A stretch of 64,000 nt of DNA. Origin: Streptomyces clavifer (GTDB lineage Bacteria; Actinomycetota; Actinomycetes; Streptomycetales; Streptomycetaceae). A program made the translations under genes and the position numbers. Of the stretch, positions 1-8,490 are shown in pieces; position 1 is the stretch's first letter, and every line of letters begins with the position of its first letter. Location of the stretch: NCBI GenBank assembly GCA_014651175.1, contig BMWJ01000009.1:248001-312000 (forward strand), given 5' to 3'. The notes under the pieces are model-generated. The model searched no databases and was not told the DNA's origin. It worked only from the letters and a program-made list of their open reading frames with translations.

Positions 1-792
1 CTCTCGTCCTGGCCGGAGGCGGACCCGGCGGCGATCGACCCGGCGCTCTCCTCGCAGATGGCCCTCGTACGCCGCCTGGTCGAGCTCGGCCGCGCCACGC
101 GTGCCGAGTCCGGTGTCAAGACCCGCCAGCCGCTGTCCCGGGCCCTGGTCGCGGCGTCCGGCTTCGAGACCCTCCCGCCCGATCTCCGCGCCCAGATCAC
201 GGAGGAGCTGAACGTCTCCTCCCTGGCATCGCTCTCCGAGGTCGGCGGTTCGCTGGTCGACACCACCGCGAAGGCGAACTTCCGGGCGCTGGGCAAGCGC
301 TTCGGCAAGGGAGTCCAGGCCGTGGCCAAGGCGGTCGCGAACGCGGACGCGGCGGCGCTCTCCCTGGCCCTGCGCGAGGGCACCGCGTCGGTCGAGGTCG
401 ACGGGGAGCAGATCACGCTCTCCCCCGACGAGGTCATCATCACGGAGACCCCGCGCGAGGGCTGGTCGGTGGCGTCCGACTCGGGCGCGACGGTCGCCCT
501 GGACCTGGAGATCACCCCGCAGCTGCGGGCGGCGGGCCTGGCCCGTGACGCGATCCGCCTGATCCAGGAGGCCCGCAAGAACAGCGGCCTGGACGTGGCG
601 GACCGGATCGCGGTCCGCTGGACCTCGACGTCCGCCGCGACCGCCGAGGCCCTGACCGAGCACGCGCCCCTCATCGCGGACGAGGTCCTGGCCCTGGACT
701 ACGCACAGGGGGAGGCGGACGACACGTACGGCACCCCGTTCGAGGACGAGGGCCTGGCCCTCACGTTCCGTCTCCGCAGGACGGAACGCTGA
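1..792 (+). CDS. ileS: Isoleucyl-tRNA synthetase, C-terminal part (5' end outside window)
   Basis: The reading frame is open from base 1 and stops with TGA at 790-792, giving the last 263 residues. This cytoplasmic class I enzyme charges tRNA-Ile. The part seen is the end of the anticodon-binding helical region (AESGVKTRQPL and downstream) followed by the small C-terminal domain seen on actinobacterial type IleRS. The catalytic HIGH and KMSKS motifs lie upstream of the window. A strong hairpin follows the stop, and the dcw cluster converges on it from the other side. IleRS next to DivIVA is the usual Streptomyces order, which supports the call. Confidence 0.93.
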   Translation, partial: LSSWPEADPAAIDPALSSQMALVRRLVELGRATRAESGVKTRQPLSRALVAASGFETLPPDLRAQITEELNVSSLASLSEVGGSLVDTTAKANFRALGKRFGKGVQAVAKAVANADAAALSLALREGTASVEVDGEQITLSPDEVIITETPREGWSVASDSGATVALDLEITPQLRAAGLARDAIRLIQEARKNSGLDVADRIAVRWTSTSAATAEALTEHAPLIADEVLALDYAQGEADDTYGTPFEDEGLALTFRLRRTER

Positions 793-805
793 CCGGCACC
801 ACCTG

Positions 806-841
806 AGCGGCCCGCCCCTCCGGCAGGAGGGGCGGGCCGCT
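806..841 (+). terminator. Intrinsic-type terminator after ileS
   Basis: A perfect 16-bp stem (AGCGGCCCGCCCCTCC and its complement) closes a 4-base GGCA loop, 14 bases after the ileS stop. TTCTGT follows rather than a real U-tract, as is common in this window. Confidence 0.75.
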
Positions 842-1146
842 TCTGTATCCGGCACGGGAGGGACCCACTTCCAGCTCCCGCCCGGCGGACTCCGGGCTCC
901 CGGCCGCGAGACGCGCCCCGCCCTACCGCCACGCCCCCGCGAGACGCGCCCTCCCCCTCCGAGCGCCCTCCACCTCCGCTCCCGGCCTGTCCGGAGCGAC
1001 CCCCTCCCGTCCCTCCCGCACGAGAGGCAAGCCCTTCACACCCTCCGGCGATCGAGGAGCGGGGGCCGGAGCCCCGGTTCCGGGAACAGGCGGGACGGGG
1101 GCCAACTGGGCCCCGGTCAGCGGCCCCCAGTCGCGAGGACACGCGA
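842..1146. other. Gene-free stretch between ileS and divIVA terminators
   Basis: About 305 bases lie between two converging terminators. The open frames across it are Arg/Gly/Pro-rich shadows with no recognisable domain. I see no gene or regulatory site here. Confidence 0.6.
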
Positions 1147-1189
1147 AAAGGGCCGGGCCCCGGGGAGAAACCCCGGGGCCCGGCCCTTT
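1147..1189 (-). terminator. Terminator after divIVA, end of dcw cluster
   Basis: A perfect 19-bp stem (AAAGGGCCGGGCCCCGGGG) surrounds a 5-base AGAAA loop. It lies 38 bases past the divIVA stop on the minus strand. On that strand the stem ends in CCCTTT and is followed by TCGCGT. It is symmetric enough to also stop rightward transcription from ileS. Confidence 0.8.
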
Positions 1190-1227
1190 GCCTGCCGACG
1201 GCTACGCGCTCAGCGAGCGCGAACCGC

Positions 1228-2403
1228 TCAGTTGTCGTCCTCGTCGATCAGGAACCCGCGCATCGGCGAAGGCGCCTGCTGCATCGGCTGCGGAGCCTGC
1301 GGCCGCACCGGCGCCATCGGCTGCGTCATGGCGGGCGACATCTGCTGCTGGCCACCGTAGGACGGTCCGCCCATGGACGGGTTGCCGCCCATCTGCTGGT
1401 TGCCGTGACCACCGTGGTTCGAGCCCATGCCGTGTCCCATCGCACCGGCACCGGCCGGAGCCAGCGAGGGCGACGGCGGCAGCGAAGCGGCGGCAGGGGC
1501 ACGCGGCGGAGCCAGCGAGTCGTCGGCCTGGGTCTCCAGCTGACGCAGCTGGCTCTCCAGGTAGGACTTCAGACGGGTGCGGTACTCGCGCTCGAAGCCG
1601 CGCAGGTCCTCGACCTTGCGCTCCAGCGTCGCGCGGGCCGACTCCAGCGAGCCCATCGCCACGCGGTGCTTCTCCTGCGCGTCCCGCTCCAGCGCGTCCG
1701 CCTTCGCACGCGCGTCACGCTCGAGGCCCTCGGCACGGCTGCGCGCCTCGCCGACGATCTTGTTGGCCTCGGAACGGGCCTCCGCGATCGCCTGGTCGGC
1801 GGTCTGCTGGGCGAGGGAGAGGACACGGGCGGCACTGTCGCCACCGGGGCCCTGACCGGGCTGCTGCATCTGGGGCTGCTGCATCTGCTGCTGTTGCTGC
1901 TGCTGTTGTTGCTGCTGCATCTGCTGCATCTGCTGCTGCTGGGCGTGGCCACCCATGGGGCCGCCCATCGGACCGCCCATGGGGCCGCCCTGCATCGGGC
2001 CGGGGCCGTGGGGGCCCTGCGGACCGGGACCGTGGCCACCCTGGGGGCCATGGCCGCTGGGACCGGCAGGCAGCTGCGGAGCACCGCCGGGCAGCTGGGG
2101 GGGACCCATCTGCGGGGGCTGCTGCTGCTGTACCGGCGGACCAGATATGGCGGCGGGCACGGGGGCGCCGGGCCGATCCTGCTGCTCCGGCGGTTTGCGC
2201 ATACCCTGCTGTTGCTGGTTCTGCGCGGCCGCACGCGTGGCTGCAGCCAGCTTGGCGCGCAGGTCCTCGTTCTCACGGAGCAGACGGGTCAGCTCCGATT
2301 CGACCTCGTCGAGGAAGGCATCGACCTCGTCCTCGTCATAGCCTTCTCGGAGGCGGACGGTCGTGAACTGCTTGTTCCGCACGTCCTCGGGGGTCAGCGG
2401 CAT
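1228..2403 (-). CDS. divIVA: DivIVA, polar growth scaffold
   Basis: DivIVA is the tip-located coiled-coil scaffold that directs apical growth and branching in Streptomyces and is essential there. The protein is 391 residues. The conserved lipid-binding N-terminus ([13 protein letters not shown], then [15 protein letters not shown]) starts at residue 1 and runs into a first coiled coil to about 60. A Gln/Gly/Pro/Met-rich linker (about 61-190) holds a near-pure glutamine tract at 155-181 and GGPM repeats. A long second coiled coil follows (about 191-295), then a Pro/Met/Gly tail ending DEDDN. The start at 2403 is chosen because MPLTPEDV is the family N-terminus and GAAGAAGAG precedes it; the frame is open a further 22 codons upstream. 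It is the last gene of the dcw cluster. Confidence 0.96.
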   Translation of the reverse strand: MPLTPEDVRNKQFTTVRLREGYDEDEVDAFLDEVESELTRLLRENEDLRAKLAAATRAAAQNQQQQGMRKPPEQQDRPGAPVPAAISGPPVQQQQPPQMGPPQLPGGAPQLPAGPSGHGPQGGHGPGPQGPHGPGPMQGGPMGGPMGGPMGGHAQQQQMQQMQQQQQQQQQQQMQQPQMQQPGQGPGGDSAARVLSLAQQTADQAIAEARSEANKIVGEARSRAEGLERDARAKADALERDAQEKHRVAMGSLESARATLERKVEDLRGFEREYRTRLKSYLESQLRQLETQADDSLAPPRAPAAASLPPSPSLAPAGAGAMGHGMGSNHGGHGNQQMGGNPSMGGPSYGGQQQMSPAMTQPMAPVRPQAPQPMQQAPSPMRGFLIDEDDN

Positions 2404-2452
2404 CTCTTCTTCACCTCTACGTAGTCGTCGGCAGTCGGCAAGACCGTATCGT

Positions 2453-2749
2453 TCACACGCTGCTCGCAAGCTTGCCCACGATGTTGAGCAGAATGTAGAC
2501 GATGATCATCAGAACGAAGAAGGACAGGTCAAGTGCCACGCCCCCGAGACGCAACGGCGGTATGAACCGCCGCAGAAGCTTCAGCGGTGGATCGGTGACA
2601 GTGTAAGTGCCCTCGAGAACGACCACCATCGCCTTGCCTGGCTGCCATGAACGTGCGAACTGGAAGACGTAGTCCATGACCAGCCGGAAGATCAGCACGA
2701 TGAGGAAACACATCAGCGCGATATAGACCACATCCAGTGCGACGCCCAT
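2453..2749 (-). CDS. YggT/YlmG family small membrane protein
   Basis: This 98-residue protein has hydrophobic segments at about 7-27 and 72-94, with a short loop carrying the family-typical [13 protein letters not shown]. YggT/YlmG proteins are inner-membrane proteins commonly encoded between sepF and divIVA. Their biochemical role is unclear, and a link to division or membrane organisation is inferred from this conserved position. It sits 49 bases upstream of divIVA and about 90 bases after sepF, so probably shares their transcript. Confidence 0.88.
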   Translation of the reverse strand: MGVALDVVYIALMCFLIVLIFRLVMDYVFQFARSWQPGKAMVVVLEGTYTVTDPPLKLLRRFIPPLRLGGVALDLSFFVLMIIVYILLNIVGKLASSV

Positions 2750-2840
2750 GTCTCGCGCTTCCCTCTCCCCTGGCTCTCGTTAGCTCCGGCCTCCCGGCCG
2801 GCACCGGCCTCACGGCCGGGTTGTTCCTGGTGTCGTGTTC

Positions 2841-3452
2841 TCAGCTCTGGTTGAAGAACCCGCCCTCTGCGATGCGGGCCTTGTCCTCCGCCGTGACATC
2901 GACGTTAGCAGGCGACAACAGGAACACCTTCTGCGTCACCCGCTCAATGCTGCCATGGAGACCGAAGACAAGTCCTGCGGCAAAGTCGACAAGTCGCTTC
3001 GCGTCCGTGTCGTCCATCTCCGTGAGGTTCATGATCACCGGAGTGCCCTCGCGGAAGTGTTCCCCGATGGTACGGGCCTCGTTGTAGGTCCTGGGGTGCA
3101 GCGTGGTGATGCGGTAGGGCTCCCGCTCGGACACGACCTTGGGCATGATCACCGGTGCGTTCTTCTCCATGTTCGGGCGGTCAGGTGTGATGGATGCCAC
3201 GGGTGCGATTCGGGCGGGTCGTCCGCTTTCCGCCGGGAGCTGAACCGGCTCACGCTGTGCGGGCGGTTGCACCACTCGTACCGGTTCATCCCTTTCCCGC
3301 TCCACCTGATGCGCGGGCTGGTGCCGCCGCCGGTCCCGCTCGGGCTCCGGCTCGGGTTCGAATTCGTCATCGGGGTCGAACCCCGGACCGTCGTACCCAT
3401 CGTCCTCCACGAGGCCGAGGTAGACCGCCATCTTGCGCATCGCGCCGGCCAT
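2841..3452 (-). CDS. sepF: SepF, FtsZ membrane anchor
   Basis: SepF bundles FtsZ filaments and tethers them to the membrane; in actinobacteria, which lack FtsA/ZipA, it is the main anchor. The 203-residue product begins with a short amphipathic segment ([14 protein letters not shown]) fitting membrane binding. An acidic then basic disordered linker runs to about 100, and a folded SepF core extends from about 105 to the end ([21 protein letters not shown], then [18 protein letters not shown]). The start at 3452 (ATG) keeps that amphipathic helix. It lies between the yggS-like gene and yggT. Confidence 0.95.
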   Translation of the reverse strand: MAGAMRKMAVYLGLVEDDGYDGPGFDPDDEFEPEPEPERDRRRHQPAHQVERERDEPVRVVQPPAQREPVQLPAESGRPARIAPVASITPDRPNMEKNAPVIMPKVVSEREPYRITTLHPRTYNEARTIGEHFREGTPVIMNLTEMDDTDAKRLVDFAAGLVFGLHGSIERVTQKVFLLSPANVDVTAEDKARIAEGGFFNQS

Positions 3453-3579
3453 GCTCCGAGTCCTCCGCTCTGTGGTGGATCGGCATTCGTGTCACCAAGT
3501 GCCCGAGATCCACTCCGGCCTGCCCGCCCGAAGCGGGAATGACCATATTTTCTGCTGTGGTCCGACTTGCTTCGCGACG

Positions 3580-4299
3580 TTACCCGAGCCGGGGTCGGAC
3601 TCCGAGTACCGCCGTACCGACGCGTACATGTGTCGCCCCGGCCGCCACCGCGTCCTCGAGGTCCGCACTCATCCCTGCGGAGACCATGTTCGCAGCCGGA
3701 TGGTTCCCGCGCAGGCGGGATGAGAATTCCATCAGGCGCTCGAACGCGGCCCGTTGGCGGCCCGCGTACGGGCCGGTGAGCGGGGCGACGGTCATCAGGC
3801 CGCCGAGCCGGATTCCGGGGGCCGCCTCCACCGCCGCCGCCAACTCCTCGATCGCGTCCGGGGCGACACCGCCCCGGTCCCCGCGCTCGCCGCTCTCCGC
3901 GTCCAGGGCGACCTGGATGAGGCAGCCGAGTTCACGTCCGCCCTTCACCGCCGCGGCCGAGAGGGCGGATACGAGCTTGGCGCGGTCCACCGACTGCACC
4001 ACATCGGCATAACCGGCCACGGAACGGACCTTGTTCGTCTGCAACTGTCCGACAAAGTGCCATGTGAGCGACAGATCCGCACACGCTACGGCTTTGGGTG
4101 CTGCGTCCTGGTCCCGGTTCTCCGCGACATGGCGCACACCGAGTTCGTGCAGAATCCTCACGTCGCTCGCGGGATACGTCTTGGTGACCACGATGAGGGT
4201 CACTTCGTCCCGTTCGCGGCCCGCCGAGGCGCAGGCGGACGCGATGCGTTCTTCCACCTGTGCGAGGTTTGCGGCGAGTTGAGCCCTGCGTTCCGTCAT
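3580..4299 (-). CDS. YggS/PLPBP family pyridoxal-phosphate protein
   Basis: This 239-residue protein is of the alanine-racemase-like barrel fold. Proteins of this family bind PLP through the lysine in VVTKTYP (near residue 40) and keep vitamin B6 and amino acid pools in balance; they have no demonstrated racemase activity. Other family signatures are HFVGQLQTNK and GGLMTV, followed by the SAGMSADLEDAVAAGATHVRVGTAVLG region that binds the phosphate. It starts with ATG at 4299, six bases after the pgeF stop. Its place between ftsZ/pgeF and sepF is conserved in many Gram-positive bacteria. Confidence 0.93.
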   Translation of the reverse strand: MTERRAQLAANLAQVEERIASACASAGRERDEVTLIVVTKTYPASDVRILHELGVRHVAENRDQDAAPKAVACADLSLTWHFVGQLQTNKVRSVAGYADVVQSVDRAKLVSALSAAAVKGGRELGCLIQVALDAESGERGDRGGVAPDAIEELAAAVEAAPGIRLGGLMTVAPLTGPYAGRQRAAFERLMEFSSRLRGNHPAANMVSAGMSADLEDAVAAGATHVRVGTAVLGVRPRLG

Positions 4300-4305
4300 G
4301 CCCTC

Positions 4306-5058
4306 TCAGTCCAACCAGACGTATCCGGCCAGCCGACCCGTGGTGCGGTCGCGGCGGTAGGAGTAGTGGTCGCCCGATTCCAGGGTGCAGAACGACGAGC
4401 TGTGCCGGTCGCCGACCCCGAGGCCGTCGAGCTGGGCGTGCACCCCGGCGGTGACGTCCACCGCCGGTGTCCCCCAGCTGGTCTCCGACCACGAGGCCGG
4501 GACGGACCGGGAGACCTCGGCGCGCATCTCCTCCGGGACCTCGTAGCACCGTCCGCAGACGGCCGGTCCGGTGTGCGCGACGATGCGCGAGGGTTGGGCA
4601 CCGAGCGCGATCATGGCCTCGACGGCGGCCGGCACGACGCCCGCGACCAGCCCCGGCCTGCCCGCGTGGACTGCCGCGACCACACCGGCCGTCGGGTCGG
4701 CGAGCAGTACGGGGGTGCAGTCGGCGGTCAGCACCGCGAGCGGAAGTCCGCGCCGGGCCGTCACCACCGCGTCCACGGCGGGGATGTCGACGTCGTCGCC
4801 CCAGGGCCCGTCCACGACGGCCACCTCGCGCCCGTGCACCTGGTTCATCCAGACGACCCGCGCCGGGTCCAGGCCGAGCCCCGCCGCGGCGCGTTCGCGG
4901 TTCGCACGGACGGCGGCGGGGTCGTCACCGACCGCGCCGCCGAGGTTGAGTTCCCCGTACGGAGCGGCGCTCACTCCGCCCCACCTGTCGGTGAAGGCGA
5001 AATGGGCGCCACCCGCCGAAGACTCCGCGGTCTTCACCGCGTGCTGCCGACCTATCAC
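4306..5058 (-). CDS. pgeF: PgeF-type laccase-domain protein (peptidoglycan editing factor family)
   Basis: This 250-residue protein belongs to the YfiH/DUF152 family. Metal-binding landmarks are visible: [17 protein letters not shown] and AVHAGRPG. The last differs from the more common HAGWRG. E. coli YfiH (PgeF) prevents wrong amino acids entering peptidoglycan stems, and the position directly after ftsZ fits a cell-wall role, though older annotations call the family polyphenol oxidase or laccase. The GTG start at 5058 overlaps the ftsZ stop as GTGA, implying translational coupling. Confidence 0.9.
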   Translation of the reverse strand: MIGRQHAVKTAESSAGGAHFAFTDRWGGVSAAPYGELNLGGAVGDDPAAVRANRERAAAGLGLDPARVVWMNQVHGREVAVVDGPWGDDVDIPAVDAVVTARRGLPLAVLTADCTPVLLADPTAGVVAAVHAGRPGLVAGVVPAAVEAMIALGAQPSRIVAHTGPAVCGRCYEVPEEMRAEVSRSVPASWSETSWGTPAVDVTAGVHAQLDGLGVGDRHSSSFCTLESGDHYSYRRDRTTGRLAGYVWLD

Positions 5059-6269
5059 TTCAAGAAGTCCGGTACGTCCAGCTCTTCGGCCTGGGAGTCC
5101 TGGTAGGGACGAGCCGTCGGGACGTGCGGAGGGGAGACCGGCGGCAGCGAGCTCTCGTTCGCCGACGGCACCGGCTCGGCCGGTGCCTGGGTCTCCTCAC
5201 GCGGGGGCACGGAGCCCAGCGTGCTCGCCTGGCGCACCGGCTCCGCGTTCCGCGCCGACGGTGCCGGCTCCTCGCGCTTGCCGGCGCCCACCCCGAGGAC
5301 GGTCTCGCGCCGGGTCGGCGGCTGTCCGCCGTCGAAGCCCGCCGCGATCACGGTGACCCGCACCTCGTCGCCCAGCGCGTCGTCGATGACCGCGCCGAAG
5401 ATGATGTTCGCCTCCGGGTGGGCCGCCTCGCTCACCAGCTGTGCGGCCTCGTTGATCTCGAAGAGACCGAGGTCGCTGCCGCCGGAGATGGAGAGCAGGA
5501 CACCGCGGGCGCCGTCGATGGACGCCTCCAGGAGCGGCGAGGAGATCGCCATCTCCGCGGCGGCCACCGCGCGGTCGTCGCCGCGGGCCGATCCGATGCC
5601 CATGAGCGCCGATCCGGCCTCGGACATGACCGACTTGACGTCGGCGAAGTCGAGGTTGATCAGACCCGGGGTCGTGATGAGGTCGGTGATGCCCTGGACA
5701 CCCGAGAGCAGTACCTGGTCGGCCGACTTGAACGCGTCGAGCACGCTGACCTGGCGGTCCGAGATGGACAGCAGCCGGTCGTTGGGAATGACGATGAGGG
5801 TGTCGACCTCTTCGCGGAGCTCGGCGATGCCGTCCTCCGCCTGGTTCGCGCGTCGCCGGCCCTCGAAGGTGAACGGGCGGGTGACCACACCGATCGTCAG
5901 GGCGCCGAGCGAGCGGGCGATGTTGGCGACGACGGGTGCGCCGCCGGTGCCGGTGCCGCCGCCCTCTCCGGCGGTGACGAAGACCATGTCGGCCCCCTTG
6001 AGGACCTCTTCGATCTCCTCACGGTGGTCCTCGGCCGCCTTGCGGCCGACGGCCGGGTTCGCCCCGGCGCCGAGGCCCCGGGTGAGCTCACGGCCGACGT
6101 CGAGCTTGACGTCGGCGTCGCTCATCAGCAGTGCCTGCGCATCGGTGTTGATCGCGATGAACTCGACGCCCTTGAGGCCGACCTCGATCATTCGGTTGAT
6201 GGCATTGACACCACCGCCGCCGACACCGATGACCTTGATGACTGCGAGGTAGTTCTGCGGTGCTGCCAC
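5055..6269 (-). CDS. ftsZ: Cell division GTPase FtsZ
   Basis: FtsZ is the tubulin homologue that forms the Z ring, here needed mainly for sporulation septa and cross-walls. The product has 404 residues. It opens with the nucleotide-binding [17 protein letters not shown], carries the tubulin signature GGGTGTG at 103-109, and has the T7 synergy loop [11 protein letters not shown], which completes GTP hydrolysis in the next subunit. A variable linker (about 320-395) leads to the C-terminal LDVPDFLK tail that binds SepF and other partners. The GTG start at 6269 is preceded by GAGAGG. A 276-bp promoter region separates it from ftsQ. Confidence 0.98.
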   Translation of the reverse strand: MAAPQNYLAVIKVIGVGGGGVNAINRMIEVGLKGVEFIAINTDAQALLMSDADVKLDVGRELTRGLGAGANPAVGRKAAEDHREEIEEVLKGADMVFVTAGEGGGTGTGGAPVVANIARSLGALTIGVVTRPFTFEGRRRANQAEDGIAELREEVDTLIVIPNDRLLSISDRQVSVLDAFKSADQVLLSGVQGITDLITTPGLINLDFADVKSVMSEAGSALMGIGSARGDDRAVAAAEMAISSPLLEASIDGARGVLLSISGGSDLGLFEINEAAQLVSEAAHPEANIIFGAVIDDALGDEVRVTVIAAGFDGGQPPTRRETVLGVGAGKREEPAPSARNAEPVRQASTLGSVPPREETQAPAEPVPSANESSLPPVSPPHVPTARPYQDSQAEELDVPDFLK

Positions 6270-6545
6270 GTCGAAGGCCTCTCGCCTCGAGTTACGTGTC
6301 GTCGCTTCGCGGTAGTCCCGCCGCGACGACGGATGCCGATTGGGGCGGTCCGGACGCCGACCCGAACCCTAACGTTGAAGTTTAGGGTTACCAGTGTGTC
6401 TGCTTCTCGGACTCTTCCGAACAGGACACTAAGTCGACAAGTGGCGCACGTTCAACGAACACGCCGAACCTCCCGTTTTTCTTTTCACCCTATGTGATCA
6501 CCCGTAGCGCTGACCAACCAGGGTGCTGGCCAGGCCGAATACGCG
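6270..6545 (-). promoter_or_regulatory. ftsZ promoter region with AACCCTAA/TTAGGGTT inverted repeat
   Basis: This is the only sizeable non-coding gap (276 bp) inside the downstream half of the dcw cluster. On the minus strand an inverted repeat, AACCCTAA (6382-6389) and TTAGGGTT (6365-6372), is separated by 9 bases. The downstream arm supplies a TAGGGT sequence resembling the Streptomyces -10 consensus. Several ftsZ promoters, one developmentally regulated, are known from S. coelicolor. That this repeat is one of them or an operator is inference. Confidence 0.6.
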
Positions 6546-7340
6546 TCAACTCTTCGATGCCGCCGGGGCGGTGGGTGCGCTCACGTCGAAGTGCCCCGCT
6601 TTGGGCGAGGCTTTCATGAGAGCGGCGAGGACCCGCGCCTTCACGGGCCCTTCTTCACCACTGCCCCACATCACGGTCCGCCCCCGGCTCAGGTCCAGGA
6701 CGACGGAGTCGTACGACGTGATCCGTACGGCCTCGGTCTCCCCGGCCAGCTTTTCGGGAAGGTCGCCCGCGACGTCGACCGCTTCCTGCAACAGACGGTC
6801 ACCGCCGAAGCGCCGCAGACTCGCCGACCGGTCGGCGTCGAGCTTCAACAGAGGTACGTGCCGGGGCGCTTCGTCCACCGTGGCGAAGCGCACGCCCTTC
6901 GCGTCCACTTCAACGAACTTTGCACCTTTTTTCACCAGCAGAACCGGCTGCCGCTCGGTCACTTTAAGGCCGATACCGTGCGGCCATGACCGTACGACAT
7001 CCACGGAGTTGATACGCGGCAACTTTTGGCGCAGTCCGTCCGCCATGGCGTCGAGGTCCACGGAGACCAGCGGAGCCCCGACCGGGGCCGCCGCCGCGGC
7101 CTCCACCTCGGCCCGGGTCAGGACATCGGTCCCGCTGACCGTCACCCGCTCGACCCGCAGCCAGGAGGAGCCGTAGAGCACCCAGACGGCACCCGCGGCG
7201 ACCAGCACCACGACGACCGCGGCCAGGATCAGTCGCACGCGGCCGGTCAGCCGCCGTTCACCCGGGTCGATGTGCGGCGGGCGGGCCGGGGTGTCGGCCC
7301 GCTTGGCTGCGCCGCGCTGGGCGGTCGTCGGTCCGGCCAC
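6546..7340 (-). CDS. ftsQ: Divisome protein FtsQ
   Basis: FtsQ is a bitopic membrane protein that links the cytoplasmic and periplasmic parts of the divisome together with FtsL. The 264-residue product has a cytoplasmic tail of about 35 residues, one membrane helix (about 36-56) and a POTRA domain beginning at LRVERVTVSGTDVLTRAEV, followed by the FtsQ beta domain. The GTG at 7340 is chosen because GAAGGAG lies 5-6 bases upstream; the open frame extends 24 codons further without a ribosome site. It lies 49 bases downstream of murG. Confidence 0.95.
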   Translation of the reverse strand: MAGPTTAQRGAAKRADTPARPPHIDPGERRLTGRVRLILAAVVVVLVAAGAVWVLYGSSWLRVERVTVSGTDVLTRAEVEAAAAAPVGAPLVSVDLDAMADGLRQKLPRINSVDVVRSWPHGIGLKVTERQPVLLVKKGAKFVEVDAKGVRFATVDEAPRHVPLLKLDADRSASLRRFGGDRLLQEAVDVAGDLPEKLAGETEAVRITSYDSVVLDLSRGRTVMWGSGEEGPVKARVLAALMKASPKAGHFDVSAPTAPAASKS

Positions 7341-7389
7341 GCTCGCTCCTTCGCCGGACCCGGGGCACGCGCCCCGGGTCCGCACCGCC

Positions 7390-8484
7390 TCACGCCTGGC
7401 GGCGTGCGGCAATCGCCTCGTACACCATGCCGACGAGCAGGTCGTCGGCGTCCCGTCGCCCGAACTCCGCGGCGGCCCTGGACATCTCGTACAGCCGGTG
7501 CGGATCCGCCAGCACCGGGAGGACGTTGCCCTGCACCCACTCCGGGGTGAGAGCGGCGTCGTCCACCAGCAGCCCGCCGCCCGCGTTGACCACCGGCTGG
7601 GCGTTGAGCCGCTGTTCGCCGTTGCCGATCGGCAGCGGTACGTAGGCGGCGGGCAGCCCGACGGCGGTGAGCTCGGCGACGGTCATCGCGCCCGCGCGGC
7701 AGAGCATCATGTCGGCCGCGGCGTACGCGAGGTCCATCCGGTCCACGTACGGTACCGGGATGTAGGGCGGCATCCCGGGCATGTTGTCGATACGCGGCAA
7801 TTCGTTCTTCGGGCCGACCACGTGCAGGATCTGGATGCCGGACCGCTGCAGCAGCGGTGCGACCCGCTGGACCACCTCGTTGAGGTGGCGGGCGCCCTGC
7901 GAGCCGCCGGAGACCAGCAGCGTCGGCAGGTTGGGGTCGAGGCCGAAGGCGGCACGCGCTTCCGGACGGACCCGGGCCCGGTCGAGGGTGGCGATGGTGC
8001 GGCGCAGCGGGATGCCGATGTAGCGGGCACCGCGCAGCTTGCTGTCGGGGGTGGAGACCGCGACCCCGTGGGCGTACCGCGAACCGATCTTGTTGGCCAG
8101 GCCCGGCCGGGCGTTGGCCTCGTGGACGACGATCGGGACCCCCGCGCGCTTGGCGGCGAGGTAGCCGGGCAGGGCGACGTAGCCGCCGAAGCCGACCACG
8201 CAGTCCGCCTTGGTGCGCTCCAGGATCTGCTCGGCCGCCTTGATCGTGCCGCGCAGCCGGCCCGGGACGGTGATGAGCTCGGGCGTGGGTTTACGGGGCA
8301 GCGGCACGGCAGGGATCAGGGCGAGTTCGTACCCCCGCTCGGGTACGAGCCTGGTCTCGAGTCCGCGTTCCGTGCCGAGGGCAGTGATTCCCACGGTCGG
8401 GTCCTGCCTGCGCAGGGCGTCTGCGAGGGCGAGCGCGGGCTCGATATGGCCGGCAGTCCCCCCACCGGCGAGTACGACATGCAC
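7390..8484 (-). CDS. murG: MurG, lipid II synthase (GlcNAc transferase)
   Basis: MurG adds GlcNAc from UDP-GlcNAc to lipid I on the inner membrane face, giving lipid II. The 364-residue GT28 protein carries the N-terminal acceptor-domain motif [18 protein letters not shown] (near residue 7) and the [11 protein letters not shown] glycine-rich loop of the C-terminal donor domain, plus the [18 protein letters not shown] sugar-nucleotide region. The GTG start at 8484 has GGTGA upstream and follows the ftsW stop by six bases, so the two are co-translated. Confidence 0.97.
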   Translation of the reverse strand: MHVVLAGGGTAGHIEPALALADALRRQDPTVGITALGTERGLETRLVPERGYELALIPAVPLPRKPTPELITVPGRLRGTIKAAEQILERTKADCVVGFGGYVALPGYLAAKRAGVPIVVHEANARPGLANKIGSRYAHGVAVSTPDSKLRGARYIGIPLRRTIATLDRARVRPEARAAFGLDPNLPTLLVSGGSQGARHLNEVVQRVAPLLQRSGIQILHVVGPKNELPRIDNMPGMPPYIPVPYVDRMDLAYAAADMMLCRAGAMTVAELTAVGLPAAYVPLPIGNGEQRLNAQPVVNAGGGLLVDDAALTPEWVQGNVLPVLADPHRLYEMSRAAAEFGRRDADDLLVGMVYEAIAARRQA

Positions 8485-8490
8485 CGAAAT

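Noticed and set aside
1861-1941. Repeat tract as a possible CRISPR or minisatellite
   Set aside because: It is an in-frame CAG/CAA codon run inside divIVA with no spacers.
1188-2424. Long plus-strand open frames over divIVA, including Leu- and Gly/Pro-rich repeats
   Set aside because: They are the reverse complement of the DivIVA glutamine and GGPM repeats and have no ribosome site or homologous domain.
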